In this document: positions 17,017-25,748 of the stretch, in pieces
How positions within the stretch are numbered: the stretch's first letter is position 1
Layout of the letters: each line of letters begins with the position of its first letter
Assembly: GCF_013778455.1 (NCBI RefSeq)
Contig: NZ_JACEHE010000019.1
Location: forward strand, 110,083 to 174,082
From: Streptomyces himalayensis subsp. himalayensis
GTDB lineage: Bacteria > Actinomycetota > Actinomycetes > Streptomycetales > Streptomycetaceae
DNA: 64,000 bases
Direction of reading: 5' to 3'
Notes under the pieces: generated by a model
Databases searched by the model: none
Told to the model about the DNA's origin: nothing
Seen by the model: only the letters and a program-made list of their open reading frames with translations
Made by a program: the position numbers and the translations under genes

Positions 17017-17200
17017 CGCACATGGCGATGGATACGACCCGACGCTTCAGTGATGAACATACTTAAGCGATACGTTTCTTCAGTCGCCAGCGGATTCCTC
17101 GTGTCCCGGTAGGCAAATCACTTTCCGTATTCACCCGGAAGGCCCATGGGCCCCGTAATCCCGAGGCCTCGTACTCGTTCACGGTCCGAGTCCCCGGTTT
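17017..17200 (-). promoter_or_regulatory. Duplicated leader of GT-C copy B
   Basis: Matches 10743-10925 with scattered differences and lies immediately upstream of the GT-C gene on its strand. It also separates this gene from the divergently transcribed methyltransferase gene at 17297, so a promoter pair is expected here. Specific elements could not be assigned. Confidence 0.5.
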
Positions 17201-17296
17201 CCCGTGTCTGTTCGCTTCACCCGATCGAGCGCCGGACTGGCGGGGAGCCATCCATGGGCCAGCCGTCCGGCCGGATCACGAAGCGAGTTGATCACC

Positions 17297-18103
17297 ATGA
17301 CGACCCAGACCGCACCAGGAACAGCGCGCAGTCTCAACGAGGTACCGGGCTGGTTCCGCGCCATCGACCAGGACCTCTTCCGCGTCCTGCTCGATGCCAC
17401 CGCGACCGAGCCGGGCGACCTCCTGGAGATGGGGTGCTACCTCGGCAAGAGCGCCATCCTGCTGGGAGAGCATCTGCGCGCTGAAGAAACGTTCACGGTG
17501 TGCGACCTGTTCGGCGTCGAGTCGCACGGGCTGTACAGCCGCCGGGACACTCTGGCCTTCTACCGCCAGACCCTGACGCGAGCGGCCTTCGAGGCCAACT
17601 ACCTTGCGTTTCACGAGAATCTGCCTGTCATCGTGCACGGCAGGACCACCGCACTCGCATCACGGATCGAGCGGGACAGCTGCCGTTTCGTGCACATCGA
17701 CGCCTCGCGCACGTACGAGGACATGAGCGGCGACATCGACATCGCCCGGAGCGTCCTGCGCAAGCACGGCATCGTCGCGATCGACGACTACCGCACCGAG
17801 CACGTGCCGGGGGTGGCCGCCGCCGCCTGGGAGGCCGTGTTCACCAAGGGCCTGAGGCCGGTGTGCCTGTCGGCGGCCAAGCTGTACGCGACATGGGGCG
17901 ACCCCGAGCCGTTCCAGCGGGCGGTGCGCAGTTGGGCAGCTGACCGCGTGGACCGCGTGGTCGCGGACGAGAAGATCGACGGCGATCCGGTGATCCGCGT
18001 GATCAACGCGATCCCCGGTCCGCGTGGCGCGCGCCGTCTCGCGCTCGAGCTGCTGCCGCCGGTGGTGTCCCGGGCTCTGGTCAGGCCCAAGACGGGGCGC
18101 TGA
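17297..18103 (+). CDS. Class I SAM-dependent methyltransferase
   Basis: A 268-residue soluble protein resembling the Methyltransf_24 group. Motif I appears as GDLLEMGCYLGKSAILLGEH, followed by FTVCDLFGVESHGLYSRRDT, then RFVHIDASRTYEDMSGDIDI and GIVAIDDYRTEHVPGVA. The DxSRxYEDMxxDI pattern is typical of methyltransferases acting on small molecules or sugars in surface-polysaccharide and natural-product clusters. ATG 17297 is preferred over the upstream GTG at 17204, whose codons look non-coding. It is transcribed away from the GT-C gene. Its methyl acceptor is unknown. A sugar of the same polymer is possible. Confidence 0.75.
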   Translation: MTTQTAPGTARSLNEVPGWFRAIDQDLFRVLLDATATEPGDLLEMGCYLGKSAILLGEHLRAEETFTVCDLFGVESHGLYSRRDTLAFYRQTLTRAAFEANYLAFHENLPVIVHGRTTALASRIERDSCRFVHIDASRTYEDMSGDIDIARSVLRKHGIVAIDDYRTEHVPGVAAAAWEAVFTKGLRPVCLSAAKLYATWGDPEPFQRAVRSWAADRVDRVVADEKIDGDPVIRVINAIPGPRGARRLALELLPPVVSRALVRPKTGR

Positions 18104-18130
18104 GGCCTCGAGCAGTCGCCGGTTGCAGCG

Positions 18131-18598
18131 GTGACCACGGCAACGGCCGACCGGCGGACGGCTCGCGGCGCCACCGGCACCACACCGCGGCAGCGGCCTC
18201 ATGCGGCGGCCGGGCCCAGGTGTGAGTGGGCAGCGCGGCACATCCGGCCCCGCGAGGTCGTCCTGACCGACGGGTACCCGCCGAAGCGGTCGCTCGCGGC
18301 CTGCGGGCCCAACCTCATGGCCCCCGCCTGGCCCGACCCCGCCCTCGGCGAACGGGAGCGGGGCCGCCGAGTGCAGGCCGTCCGCGCCTACCTGGCCCCG
18401 ACGTCGACCCGCGCGGAGCGCACCGCGATCGTGCGCCGGTACCACCTGCGGTGGCTCCTGCTTGCCGAGGGCCAACAGGTGCCGGAGGAGGCGGTGGTGG
18501 TGGCGCGGAACGGGCGGATCGGGGAGGTCCTGACGCGGGTCGACGGGGGTGTGTCGAGGGCGGGGTCCAGCTCGAGGTGGGGAAGCCCGGCGGGCTGA
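18131..18598 (+). pseudogene. C-terminal fragment of a GT-C membrane glycosyltransferase
   Basis: An open frame without membrane segments. Its central part (REVVLTDGYPPKRSLAACGP, MAPAWPDPAL, VRAYLAPTSTRAERTAIVRR, YHLRWLLLAEG) resembles the soluble C-terminal end of the GT-C protein at 33724-35235 (ARQIPAYGPYTVAPGYPDFF, RYFAAGTPRAERLGILHRYG, VRWIVQRP). The membrane portion is absent and no ribosome binding site is evident at the ATG, so it is probably a decayed fragment. A small free-standing protein cannot be excluded. Confidence 0.5.
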
Positions 18599-18599
18599 C

Positions 18600-18690
18600 T
18601 ACTCGACTTGCTCGTCTTGCTCGTCTTGCTCGTCTTGCTCGTCTTGCTCGCGACTTGCTCCACTTGCTCGTCTTGCTCGACCTACTCGGC
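18600..18690. repeat. 9-bp tandem repeats (CTTGCTCGT)
   Basis: At least five perfect or near-perfect copies of CTTGCTCGT run from about 18607, followed by degenerate copies (CTTGCTCCA, CTCGACCTA) up to the ohr stop codon. On the minus strand this is the immediate 3' flank of ohr. It looks like replication-slippage DNA. No stem-loop forms from a single unit. Confidence 0.85.
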
Positions 18691-18691
18691 C

Positions 18692-19102
18692 CTACTCGAC
18701 GACGAGTTCGACCGGGATGTTGCCGCGGGTCGCCTTGGAGTAGGGGCAGACCTCGTGGGCCTGCTTGACGAGCAGTTCGCCCGTCTCGCCGGCGAGGGAG
18801 TCGGGGAGCTCGACGCGCAGGGTGACGGCGAGCGCGAAGCTCGTGGCGTCCTTGCCGATGCCGACCTCGGCGGTCACCGACACATCGCTCGTGTCGACCT
18901 TCGCCTGGCGGCCGACCAGGCCGAGGGCGCTGGCGAAGCACGCGGCGTAGCCCGCGGCGAAGAGCTGCTCCGGGTTGGTGCCCTGGCCGTTGCCGCCTAG
19001 GGCCGGCGGCATGGCCAGCGGCAGGTCCAGCTGGCCGTCGGAGCTGACGGCACGACCCTCTCGGCCGTTGGCGGTGGCGACGGCGGTGTACAGCGCGTCC
19101 AT
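18692..19102 (-). CDS. ohr: Organic hydroperoxide resistance protein (Ohr/OsmC family)
   Basis: A 136-residue thiol peroxidase that reduces organic hydroperoxides using lipoyl or small thiols. The two redox cysteines are present at Cys55 (GYAACFASAL) and Cys119 (HEVCPYSKATRGN), and the N-terminus MDALYTAVATANGREGRA is typical. AGAGGG lies about 9 bases before the ATG at 19102. An ATG three codons upstream is too close to that site. It is divergent from a MarR-family gene with a cysteine in the OhrR sensing position, the classic peroxide-induced pair. Confidence 0.93.
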   Translation of the reverse strand: MDALYTAVATANGREGRAVSSDGQLDLPLAMPPALGGNGQGTNPEQLFAAGYAACFASALGLVGRQAKVDTSDVSVTAEVGIGKDATSFALAVTLRVELPDSLAGETGELLVKQAHEVCPYSKATRGNIPVELVVE

Positions 19103-19139
19103 CAGAACCATCCCTCTGTGTGTCCGGGTGCGGTGTCCG

Positions 19140-19159
19140 GGCGGCCTCGGTAGGCCGCC
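19140..19159 (-). other. Stem-loop in the ohr leader
   Basis: GGCGGCCT and AGGCCGCC form a perfect 8-bp stem with a four-base loop, between the ohr start and the operator. It would lie in the ohr 5' untranslated region if transcription begins near the operator. A regulatory role is only a possibility. Confidence 0.4.
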
Positions 19160-19183
19160 TTGCGGGCACTACTACAGCACACA

Positions 19184-19205
19184 ATTAAGTTGTGCACAAC
19201 TAAAT
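19184..19205. promoter_or_regulatory. OhrR operator
   Basis: AGTTGTGCACAACT (19188-19201) is a perfect 14-bp palindrome, extended to 22 bp with one mismatched pair. It lies midway between divergent ohr and ohrR, where OhrR-type repressors bind, and is far more AT-rich than its surroundings. Placement suggests control of both promoters. Confidence 0.75.
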
Positions 19206-19231
19206 GGCTTGCGTTGGACTATCCTGGGGGC

Positions 19232-19807
19232 ATGACCAAGACGCCGCTTTCCGCTTCCGAGGGGGTCGTGCGGGACTTGCCCGACAAGGCCGAGGCACTG
19301 CCTGATCTGTCCGACTCGTCCGACCCGTCCGACCCGTCCGCCGTGCCCGCCGAGGAGTTCCTCCGTCTGGACCGGCAGATCTGCTTCTCCCTGAACGCCG
19401 CCTCGCGGGCCTTCAACAGCGTCTACCGCGTCGTGCTCAAGGAACTGGGGCTCACCTATCCGCAGTACCTGGTGATGCTGGTGCTGTGGGAGCACGGCGA
19501 GCTGCCCGTGAAACGGCTGGGCGAGCATCTGCGGCTCGACTCGGGGACGCTGTCCCCGCTCCTGAAGCGACTCGAGGCCGCCGGTCTCGTACGGCGTGAG
19601 CGCAGCGCCGAGGACGAGCGGTCCGTCCGCGTCAACCTCACCGAAGCGGGCGCCGACCTGCGCGAACAGGCCCTGGTGGTGCCGCGCCGGATCGCGGCGG
19701 CCACCGGTTTCGACCTCAGGGAGATCCGCGACCTCCGTGCCCGCCTGGACCGTCTCACCCTGGCTCTGGACGCGGCGGCGCTGGAGGGGGTCCCGGTCTG
19801 CGAGTGA
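19232..19807 (+). CDS. ohrR: MarR-family organic peroxide sensor OhrR
   Basis: A 191-residue repressor. The conserved sensing cysteine is at residue 51 in RLDRQICFSLNAASRAF, placed as in OhrR proteins. The winged helix follows (GLTYPQYLVMLVLWEHGELP; LRLDSGTLSPLLKRLEAAGL; RRERSAEDERSVRVNLTEAG). The first 40 residues are an unusual low-complexity extension (LSDSSDPSDPS) encoded by 9-bp DNA repeats. The ATG is preceded by CTGGGGG. Oxidation of Cys51 should release it from the operator in front of the divergent ohr gene. Confidence 0.92.
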   Translation: MTKTPLSASEGVVRDLPDKAEALPDLSDSSDPSDPSAVPAEEFLRLDRQICFSLNAASRAFNSVYRVVLKELGLTYPQYLVMLVLWEHGELPVKRLGEHLRLDSGTLSPLLKRLEAAGLVRRERSAEDERSVRVNLTEAGADLREQALVVPRRIAAATGFDLREIRDLRARLDRLTLALDAAALEGVPVCE

Positions 19808-19841
19808 CGACTTCGGCGGCCCGCCACGACGACAGGTACTG

Positions 19842-22565
19842 CTACGGCACGGAAAAGTGCAGCTGCGCCGGGTTCTGTGGGCCCATGGGCGGCGACGGCG
19901 GCTGCGGGTACTCCTGGTACTCCGGGTACTCCTGGTACTCCGGGCCCACCGAGGTACCCGCCGAGGCGCTTGCCGGTTCCGCCTGCTGCCTGACGTACAG
20001 CCGCAGTACGCCCCCGGGCCGTTCGAACTCCGCTTGCGGCATGAACTGCTGCTGGACAGCGGCGAGTTTCGCCCGTTCCGTCGGATTCCGCGGGGACCAG
20101 TCGGGCCGCAGTGCGTTGGGCTCGGCCAGCACCCACAGCCGGTTCAGAAAGGCCAGCCGGTGCCACAGCTGCTCCGGCCCCTCCTCCACCCCGTAGAGGG
20201 TGCCTGAGTCGGGTCCGCTCGTCTGCAGGGCGACGTCGTACACGCCTCGGAAGCTCTTCGGGTACGCCTGGGCGGTGCGCCGCCCTGCCGACGGCAGGAA
20301 CAGAATCGCGTCGCCGGGGTTCACCACCCGGGCCGCTACTGCCGCCATGGCCGCCGGGTCGTCCGGCCGGTGTCCGGCCGTCCGGTCGTGCCGGTGCACC
20401 GGCAGTTGCCAGCAGAAGGCGACGGCCACGGCGAGAACACCGGCGAGGGCTCCGGCGTAGGGGCGCGCCCCTACCCGGGTGGCCGCTTTGCCGCGGGTGG
20501 TCGCTGTGCCTTTGGGGGCCAGTGCGCCTGGGGTGGTTCTTGCGCCTGCGGTGGTACTTGCTCCTCGTGAAGTGATTGCGCCTCGGTTGGTCGCTGCGCC
20601 TCGGGTGGTCACTGAGCCTCGGGTGGTTGCTGAGCCTCCGGGGGTCCTGTAGCTCTTTCTGGTCGTGGTCGCACCGCGATCGGCGGCCCCGCCGTGGACA
20701 CGCGCGCGTGCGCCCACCAAAAGGCCCACATACGAAACGATCCGCTCCGCACCAGCCGCGGCAAGCAGGGGTGCGCCCGCCAGCGCGAACAGAACGTAGC
20801 GCGCGTTGTACAGCGGCCAGTGCTGAGAGACGGCGAACAGGACGGCGGGCGGCAGCAGGACGAGCGGCAACGCCACCGCGTTCAGCGACAGTTCGCCCCA
20901 GCGGGCCGACGACGTACGCGCTGCCGTCCCGCCTGTGCGAGCCGGCGGTACTCGCGAGGGCGCCGCGATGCGTGAGGGTGCCGCGACCTCACGAGTCGGT
21001 GATACCGGCGAGGCCGTCCCTTCCCGGGCGGTCGGCGGCACCGACGAGGCCGAGCCGGGCCTGCGGGTCGACGACACACGCGAGACCGCGCCGCCCCTGC
21101 GGGTCGGCGCCACATCCGTGGCCGCCCGGCTTCCGCGAGCCCGCGGCAGCGGGGCGCGCAGGGCCACTGCGGCAAGTACGAGGTAGACGGCCAGGACGAG
21201 TTGGCTCGGGCCCGCGAAGGAGCGCAGCAGGTATTCCGCGTCGTCCCCGTCGGGCGCTTTCAGCCATGCGACCTGACCGGACTGCCCCTGTGAGGCCAGC
21301 ACCAGCGGCAGCACTACCAGTACGGCGGCCACCGCGGCACATGCCCAGCCGCACCACACACGCCGCGGCACCCGGGAGACGAGCAGCGTCACCCCGTGCG
21401 CGAGGAGCAGCAGGATCGAGAGTTCGTGCAGCAGGGCGGTGACCGCGACGACGGCGCCGTAGGCGAACCACCAGCGCACGCGCGCGTGGGCCTCGCCGCC
21501 CACCGCATGCACCGCATGCACCAGGAGCAGCGTCGCCAGGGCGGCTCCGGCGGCGACCATGGTGTAGGAGCGGCCTTCCTGCGCGTAATAGCCGGCCATC
21601 GGCGTGGCCGCGTAGAGCAGGCCCGCCCACAGGCCGACACGCGGGCGTGCCAGACGGGCGCCGATGGCGGCGACGAGGCCGGCCGTGACGGCGGCCGCGC
21701 ACACGGAAGGGAGCCGCAGTGCGAACTCGCCGGGCTGGCCGCCGAGGACGAAGTGCATGAGGGCGTAGTACAGGCCGTGCACCGCGTCCGAGGTGTGCAG
21801 CAGACGCCAGATCTCGGGCAGTGAGCGCTGGGCGACCTCGAAGGTGACCGCTTCGTCGCGCCACATCGTGCCGCGCTCGAGTCCCCACAGGCCCACGCCG
21901 AACATGGCAAGAGCCGGGAGCAGTACGACGGCGAGCCGCCGGACAGCTGCGCCGCTCAGGAGGGCCGCGCGGCTCAGGACGGCATTGCCGCTTGTGGTGT
22001 CGGCCCGCGCGCGGGTGACTCGGGCGGCGATACCACGCCGGGAGTCGACTGCCCCTGCGGTGACTCGTGTGGCGGTGATGCGTGGGTTGGCACCACGTGG
22101 GGCGGTACCACGTGGATCGGTGACACGTGGGGTGGTGACTTTGTCCAGAGACCGGTCGATTTCCGGAGACCGGTCCTTGTCCAGATGCCGGTCCTTGTCC
22201 AGAGACCGGTCCTGGGACTGTCGGCCTCGCGACCGTCCGCCCAAGGACCGCTGACGTCCAGACCGCGCACCCAGCGGCCACCACCCGCCCATTGACCACC
22301 GGCCCCGAGACCGCTCGGCCACAGGCCGCCCGCCGGGCGGCTGCGTATCCGAGGGCTGAGCAACCGGCGACTGCCCGCCTGGTGGCTCCCCGCCCGCTTG
22401 CTCCCCGCCCGCCGGCTCCCCGCTCTTGAGCCGCTCATCCGGGCACCCCTTCGGCCGCGCGGACGGCAAGCGGAACCTCCGCCGCTCCAGCCGCGCGGGG
22501 AGCGGGGCCGGAAAGGGCCGCGCGTCGAGGAGCTCCTTGCGAGATGTGGTCGCTTGTGCAGACAT
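19842..22565 (-). CDS. GT39/GT-C-like membrane glycosyltransferase with repetitive low-complexity inserts
   Basis: A 907-residue protein. Hydrophobic segments begin near residue 205, and the GT-C acidic motif MWRDEAVTFEVAQRSLPEIW follows. AYPKSFRGVYDVALQ and the soluble C-terminal part fit mannosyltransferase-like proteins. Three hydrophilic inserts are striking. Residues 1-200 contain repeats such as RSLDKDRHLDKDRSPEIDRS. About 475-555 is Arg/Ser/Thr/Pro-rich. About 625-700 consists of TTRGxxTTRGxx repeats. The C-terminus ends in a Tyr-rich tail (PEYQEYPEYQEYPQPP). The start at ATG 22565 is uncertain because the N-terminal repeats could precede an internal start. It is divergent from a GT87 gene. 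Donor and acceptor are unknown. Confidence 0.7.
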   Translation of the reverse strand: MSAQATTSRKELLDARPFPAPLPARLERRRFRLPSARPKGCPDERLKSGEPAGGEQAGGEPPGGQSPVAQPSDTQPPGGRPVAERSRGRWSMGGWWPLGARSGRQRSLGGRSRGRQSQDRSLDKDRHLDKDRSPEIDRSLDKVTTPRVTDPRGTAPRGANPRITATRVTAGAVDSRRGIAARVTRARADTTSGNAVLSRAALLSGAAVRRLAVVLLPALAMFGVGLWGLERGTMWRDEAVTFEVAQRSLPEIWRLLHTSDAVHGLYYALMHFVLGGQPGEFALRLPSVCAAAVTAGLVAAIGARLARPRVGLWAGLLYAATPMAGYYAQEGRSYTMVAAGAALATLLLVHAVHAVGGEAHARVRWWFAYGAVVAVTALLHELSILLLLAHGVTLLVSRVPRRVWCGWACAAVAAVLVVLPLVLASQGQSGQVAWLKAPDGDDAEYLLRSFAGPSQLVLAVYLVLAAVALRAPLPRARGSRAATDVAPTRRGGAVSRVSSTRRPGSASSVPPTAREGTASPVSPTREVAAPSRIAAPSRVPPARTGGTAARTSSARWGELSLNAVALPLVLLPPAVLFAVSQHWPLYNARYVLFALAGAPLLAAAGAERIVSYVGLLVGARARVHGGAADRGATTTRKSYRTPGGSATTRGSVTTRGAATNRGAITSRGASTTAGARTTPGALAPKGTATTRGKAATRVGARPYAGALAGVLAVAVAFCWQLPVHRHDRTAGHRPDDPAAMAAVAARVVNPGDAILFLPSAGRRTAQAYPKSFRGVYDVALQTSGPDSGTLYGVEEGPEQLWHRLAFLNRLWVLAEPNALRPDWSPRNPTERAKLAAVQQQFMPQAEFERPGGVLRLYVRQQAEPASASAGTSVGPEYQEYPEYQEYPQPPSPPMGPQNPAQLHFSVP

Positions 22566-22653
22566 GAATCCGATTTTGTGGTATTAGCTCACCTTTTCTC
22601 GGTATTGACGGCCTATCGGGCGGTAGGCAGGTGAACGCCTTACCCTTCCCGCG
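22566..22653. promoter_or_regulatory. Divergent promoter region between two membrane glycosyltransferases
   Basis: An 88-bp, comparatively AT-rich gap (GATTTTGTGGTATTAG, CTTTTCTCGGTATTGACG) between the start codons of divergent genes. It must contain both promoters. No consensus pair could be assigned with confidence. Confidence 0.45.
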
Positions 22654-23985
22654 ATGACGCGCCCGCTGCCCCGGTCCAGGACCCGCCCCATGCCTCAGGC
22701 CCGTACCTCCTCGCCGCCCGAGCCGAGCCCGGCGCGCCTCAGGCGCCCGCCAGCGGTCGCCTGCCTGGCCGTCGCCTGGCTCGCGACACGCGCGCTCATG
22801 CTGTGGCTTCTCCTGCACGACGAATGGGGCCCGTTGGGCGGAGGCGGTGTTTCGCGCGAGGTCCACAAGCACTATTTCCGCTGGTACGTCACCCTGACGC
22901 ACGGCGGCTTCCCGGTGGACGACCCGATGTGGCAGTACCCACCGGGCGCCGGGCCCGTGCTGCTTTCACCCGCGCTGCTGTCACCCTCGTGGCTGTCACC
23001 GGCGCTGCCGTCCCTCACCTATTTCGAGGCCTTCGTCGCACTCACGCTCGCCGCCGACGCGCTGGTGGCGATGGCGCTCCTGCGCGTCGGGAAGCGGCCG
23101 GGACGCAGCCTGCACGGCGCCGTCTTCTGGATTGCCGGCCTCCCACTCCTCCTGCACATCCCGCTCGTCCGGTACGACGTGCAGGCCACCGCCCTCGGCG
23201 TGTTCGCGCTGCTGGCCCTCTCACGCTCCACGCGCGCGTGCGGTGCGTTCGCCGCCGGGGGGGCGCTCGTGAAGGTGTGGCCCGCGCTGACGCTGCTGGG
23301 AACGCCGCGCGGGCGTACCACCAGAGAGGCCTGGACCGCGGCGGCGGTCTCGGCGGGTGCCCTGCTGCTGGTCCTGGCCCTCGCCTTCCAACACCCGTTG
23401 TCCTTTCTGCGCCAACAGGGCAAGCGCGGTGTGCAGATCGAGTCGTTGGGCGGCACGGCGCTCGGGCTCGCGCGGCGGGTCGGCTGGCCCGGCAAGGTGC
23501 GATACCAGTTCGGAGCGATGGAGTTCACCGGCCCGTACGTGTCCACGGTGGCCGCCTTGTCGCTGCTGCTCACCGCGGCCGCCTTCTGCCTGCTCCTGCT
23601 GTGGCGGCTGTGCGCCCGCCGGTGGACCGAGGCCACCCCGTACGACGCCGCACTCTGCGCCGTCCTGCTCTTCACCGTCACAAGCCGGGTGATCAGCCCG
23701 CAGTACATGATCTGGCTCCTCGGCCTCGCCGCGGTCTGCCTCACCTCGCGGCACACCACACAACGCCCCGTGGCGGCGCTGCTCGCGGCCGCGGCCGGCG
23801 TGAGCGCGCTGGCCTATCCCGTGCTGTACACGCAGATCACGGGCGGCACCTGGACGGGCTGCCTGGTGATGCTCGTACGCAACGGGCTGCTCATCGCCGC
23901 GGCGGTGCTGTCCTTCCGGCGGCTGTGGCGGTCCAGTCGGCCCCCCACATCGGACAGCCGACCTCACACCGGACAAATGCTCTGA
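22654..23985 (+). CDS. GT87-like membrane glycosyltransferase
   Basis: A 443-residue polytopic protein with about ten membrane segments after a short basic and Pro-rich N-terminus. DEWGPLGGGGVSREVHKHYF and PVDDPMWQYPPGAGPVLLSP resemble the first loop of the GT87 (DUF2029) alpha-mannosyltransferase-like family, and VSRVISPQYMIWLLGL near residue 350 is a recurrent feature of the group. Slippage-type repeats (LLSPALLSPSWLSPALPS) occur near residue 110. It precedes a GT2 gene by 19 bases and galE, likely one operon. It probably transfers a sugar from a polyprenyl-phosphate donor at the outer membrane face. Confidence 0.75.
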   Translation: MTRPLPRSRTRPMPQARTSSPPEPSPARLRRPPAVACLAVAWLATRALMLWLLLHDEWGPLGGGGVSREVHKHYFRWYVTLTHGGFPVDDPMWQYPPGAGPVLLSPALLSPSWLSPALPSLTYFEAFVALTLAADALVAMALLRVGKRPGRSLHGAVFWIAGLPLLLHIPLVRYDVQATALGVFALLALSRSTRACGAFAAGGALVKVWPALTLLGTPRGRTTREAWTAAAVSAGALLLVLALAFQHPLSFLRQQGKRGVQIESLGGTALGLARRVGWPGKVRYQFGAMEFTGPYVSTVAALSLLLTAAAFCLLLLWRLCARRWTEATPYDAALCAVLLFTVTSRVISPQYMIWLLGLAAVCLTSRHTTQRPVAALLAAAAGVSALAYPVLYTQITGGTWTGCLVMLVRNGLLIAAAVLSFRRLWRSSRPPTSDSRPHTGQML

Positions 23986-24004
23986 AGACCTAAGATTTCA
24001 TCTT

Positions 24005-25660
24005 ATGGAACTGGCGCCCTCTCATCCGCCACAGGTATGCGTCGTCGTGATCGGCTACAACGACGCGGCCCACGTGACGGACGCGGTGCGCTCGGCGCTC
24101 GGCCAAGAGCCCGCCGTCCGCGAGGTGATCGCCGTCGACGACTGTTCGACGGACGGCAGCGGCGACATCCTGCAGCGGCTCGCCGCCGAGGACCCACGCC
24201 TGAAGGTGATCCGCCGCACCGCCAACAGCGGCGGCTGCGGCACGCCCCGCAACGACGGCACCGACGCCTGTACGTCCCCGTACGTGATGTTCCTCGACAG
24301 CGACGACGTACTGCCGCCGGGTGCGGCGACCGCCCTGCTTAACTCCGCCGTCGCGCACGGAGCCGACATCGCGTCCGGCCTGTGCGTACGCCGCGAACTG
24401 CCGCCCGGCCACGACGAGCAATCCCGCGAAGGGCGCGGGCGCCGCGCCGCGCACCCCTGCCGCGAGACGCCCTGGCTGCCCGAGCTCCACGAGCGACCCA
24501 CCCTCGTCGCCCGCCCGGAGAGGCGCCCGGCCCTCGTCCGCGACGCGCTCTGCGTCGGCAAGCTGTACCGCGCCGCCTTCCTGCGCGAGCACACGATCCG
24601 CTTCCCCGATGGCCGCTTCCCGTACGAGGACGTCGTCTTCAGCGCACGCGTGCTCGCTGCCGCGCCACGCATCGCACTGATCCGGGACGCGGTTTACGTA
24701 TGGCACGTCCGCCGGGCCGCCGAACAGCTGTCGATCTCACTCGACCGCTCGGGTATCGACAACTGGCGCGCCCGGACGGCGGCCCAACGTCAGGCGGTCG
24801 AGATCCTGCTGGCCGCCGGCGAGAAGAAGCTGGCACGGGCGGTCCGCGCCTACTCCCTCGATCACCCGCTGCGGATGTACGCGCGCGAACTGGAGCTGCG
24901 CGGCCCCGGCTACCGCCGCGCCTGGTGGGCTCTCACGCGCGCGTACCTGGAGACGTTCGACGCGGCCGACTTCGACCGGGCCCCGGCCCCCGGCCGCGTC
25001 GTCGCCCGCGTCGTCCTCGCCTCCGAGGAGCCGCGCGACCTGCCCCGTCTGAAAGAGCTGGCGTCCCGCCCGGCGCGGCTGCTGCCCCCCTACGCACGGG
25101 CCGCCGACGGCACTCCGGTGTGGTCACAGGACCTGCCCCAGGTGAGCCTGGACCATCTGCTGCTCCGTCCGATGCACGTACTCCCGGTGGCGGTCGACGC
25201 GGAACTGCGGCCACGCGCGCGTGCCACACGACTGCGGCTCCGCCTGCACGAGCTGTACGGGCGGGTGGGAGCCGCGGGGCCCGAGTCCGTCGACGTCGAG
25301 TTCGTGGACCGGCAGCGAGGCAGTCCCGGCCTGCGCAGGACGGCCGCCTTCGCCCCGGATCCCGACGACGGGGACACCTGGTCCGCCGATGTGCTCGTGG
25401 ACCTGGCGGCGCTGGCATCCGGCGTCTGGGACCTGCGTCTGCGGCTCCGTTTCCACGACGGCACGTGGCGCGAGACGACCGCCCACGCCGCCGCGGGCCC
25501 CGGCCTGCTGCGGCGCTCGGTCCTCCCCAGCCGCCGCCAAGGCATCCTGCTCGTACAGCCGTACGCCACCCATTCCGGGTCCCTCGCGGTGCGGCTGGCA
25601 CCGGGGACGCGCGGCGTGGCGGATGCCGCGCGGCGCAGGGCGGCGAGACTGTTCCAGTGA
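24005..25660 (+). CDS. GT2 glycosyltransferase with C-terminal accessory region
   Basis: A 551-residue cytoplasmic protein. The GT-A fold is visible from VCVVVIGYNDAAHVTDAVRS through VDDCSTDGSGD and NSGGCGTPRNDGTDACTSPY to the metal-binding MFLDSDDV at about residue 95. LCVGKLYRAAFLREH and FPYEDVVFSARVL match the second half of the domain. The remaining 300 residues contain no catalytic motif I know and end in a beta-rich region, as in the protein at 31981. It lies between a GT87-like gene and galE in one direction. Sugar specificity is unknown. A galactose derivative would fit the galE neighbour. Confidence 0.83.
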   Translation: MELAPSHPPQVCVVVIGYNDAAHVTDAVRSALGQEPAVREVIAVDDCSTDGSGDILQRLAAEDPRLKVIRRTANSGGCGTPRNDGTDACTSPYVMFLDSDDVLPPGAATALLNSAVAHGADIASGLCVRRELPPGHDEQSREGRGRRAAHPCRETPWLPELHERPTLVARPERRPALVRDALCVGKLYRAAFLREHTIRFPDGRFPYEDVVFSARVLAAAPRIALIRDAVYVWHVRRAAEQLSISLDRSGIDNWRARTAAQRQAVEILLAAGEKKLARAVRAYSLDHPLRMYARELELRGPGYRRAWWALTRAYLETFDAADFDRAPAPGRVVARVVLASEEPRDLPRLKELASRPARLLPPYARAADGTPVWSQDLPQVSLDHLLLRPMHVLPVAVDAELRPRARATRLRLRLHELYGRVGAAGPESVDVEFVDRQRGSPGLRRTAAFAPDPDDGDTWSADVLVDLAALASGVWDLRLRLRFHDGTWRETTAHAAAGPGLLRRSVLPSRRQGILLVQPYATHSGSLAVRLAPGTRGVADAARRRAARLFQ

Positions 25661-25748
25661 TCGGCCCGGTGGCCGACCGGGCGGCCTGGTGGCCTGGTTC
25701 ACTAATACGTACGCACGAACGACACGACGGGACAGGTGACCATCGACC

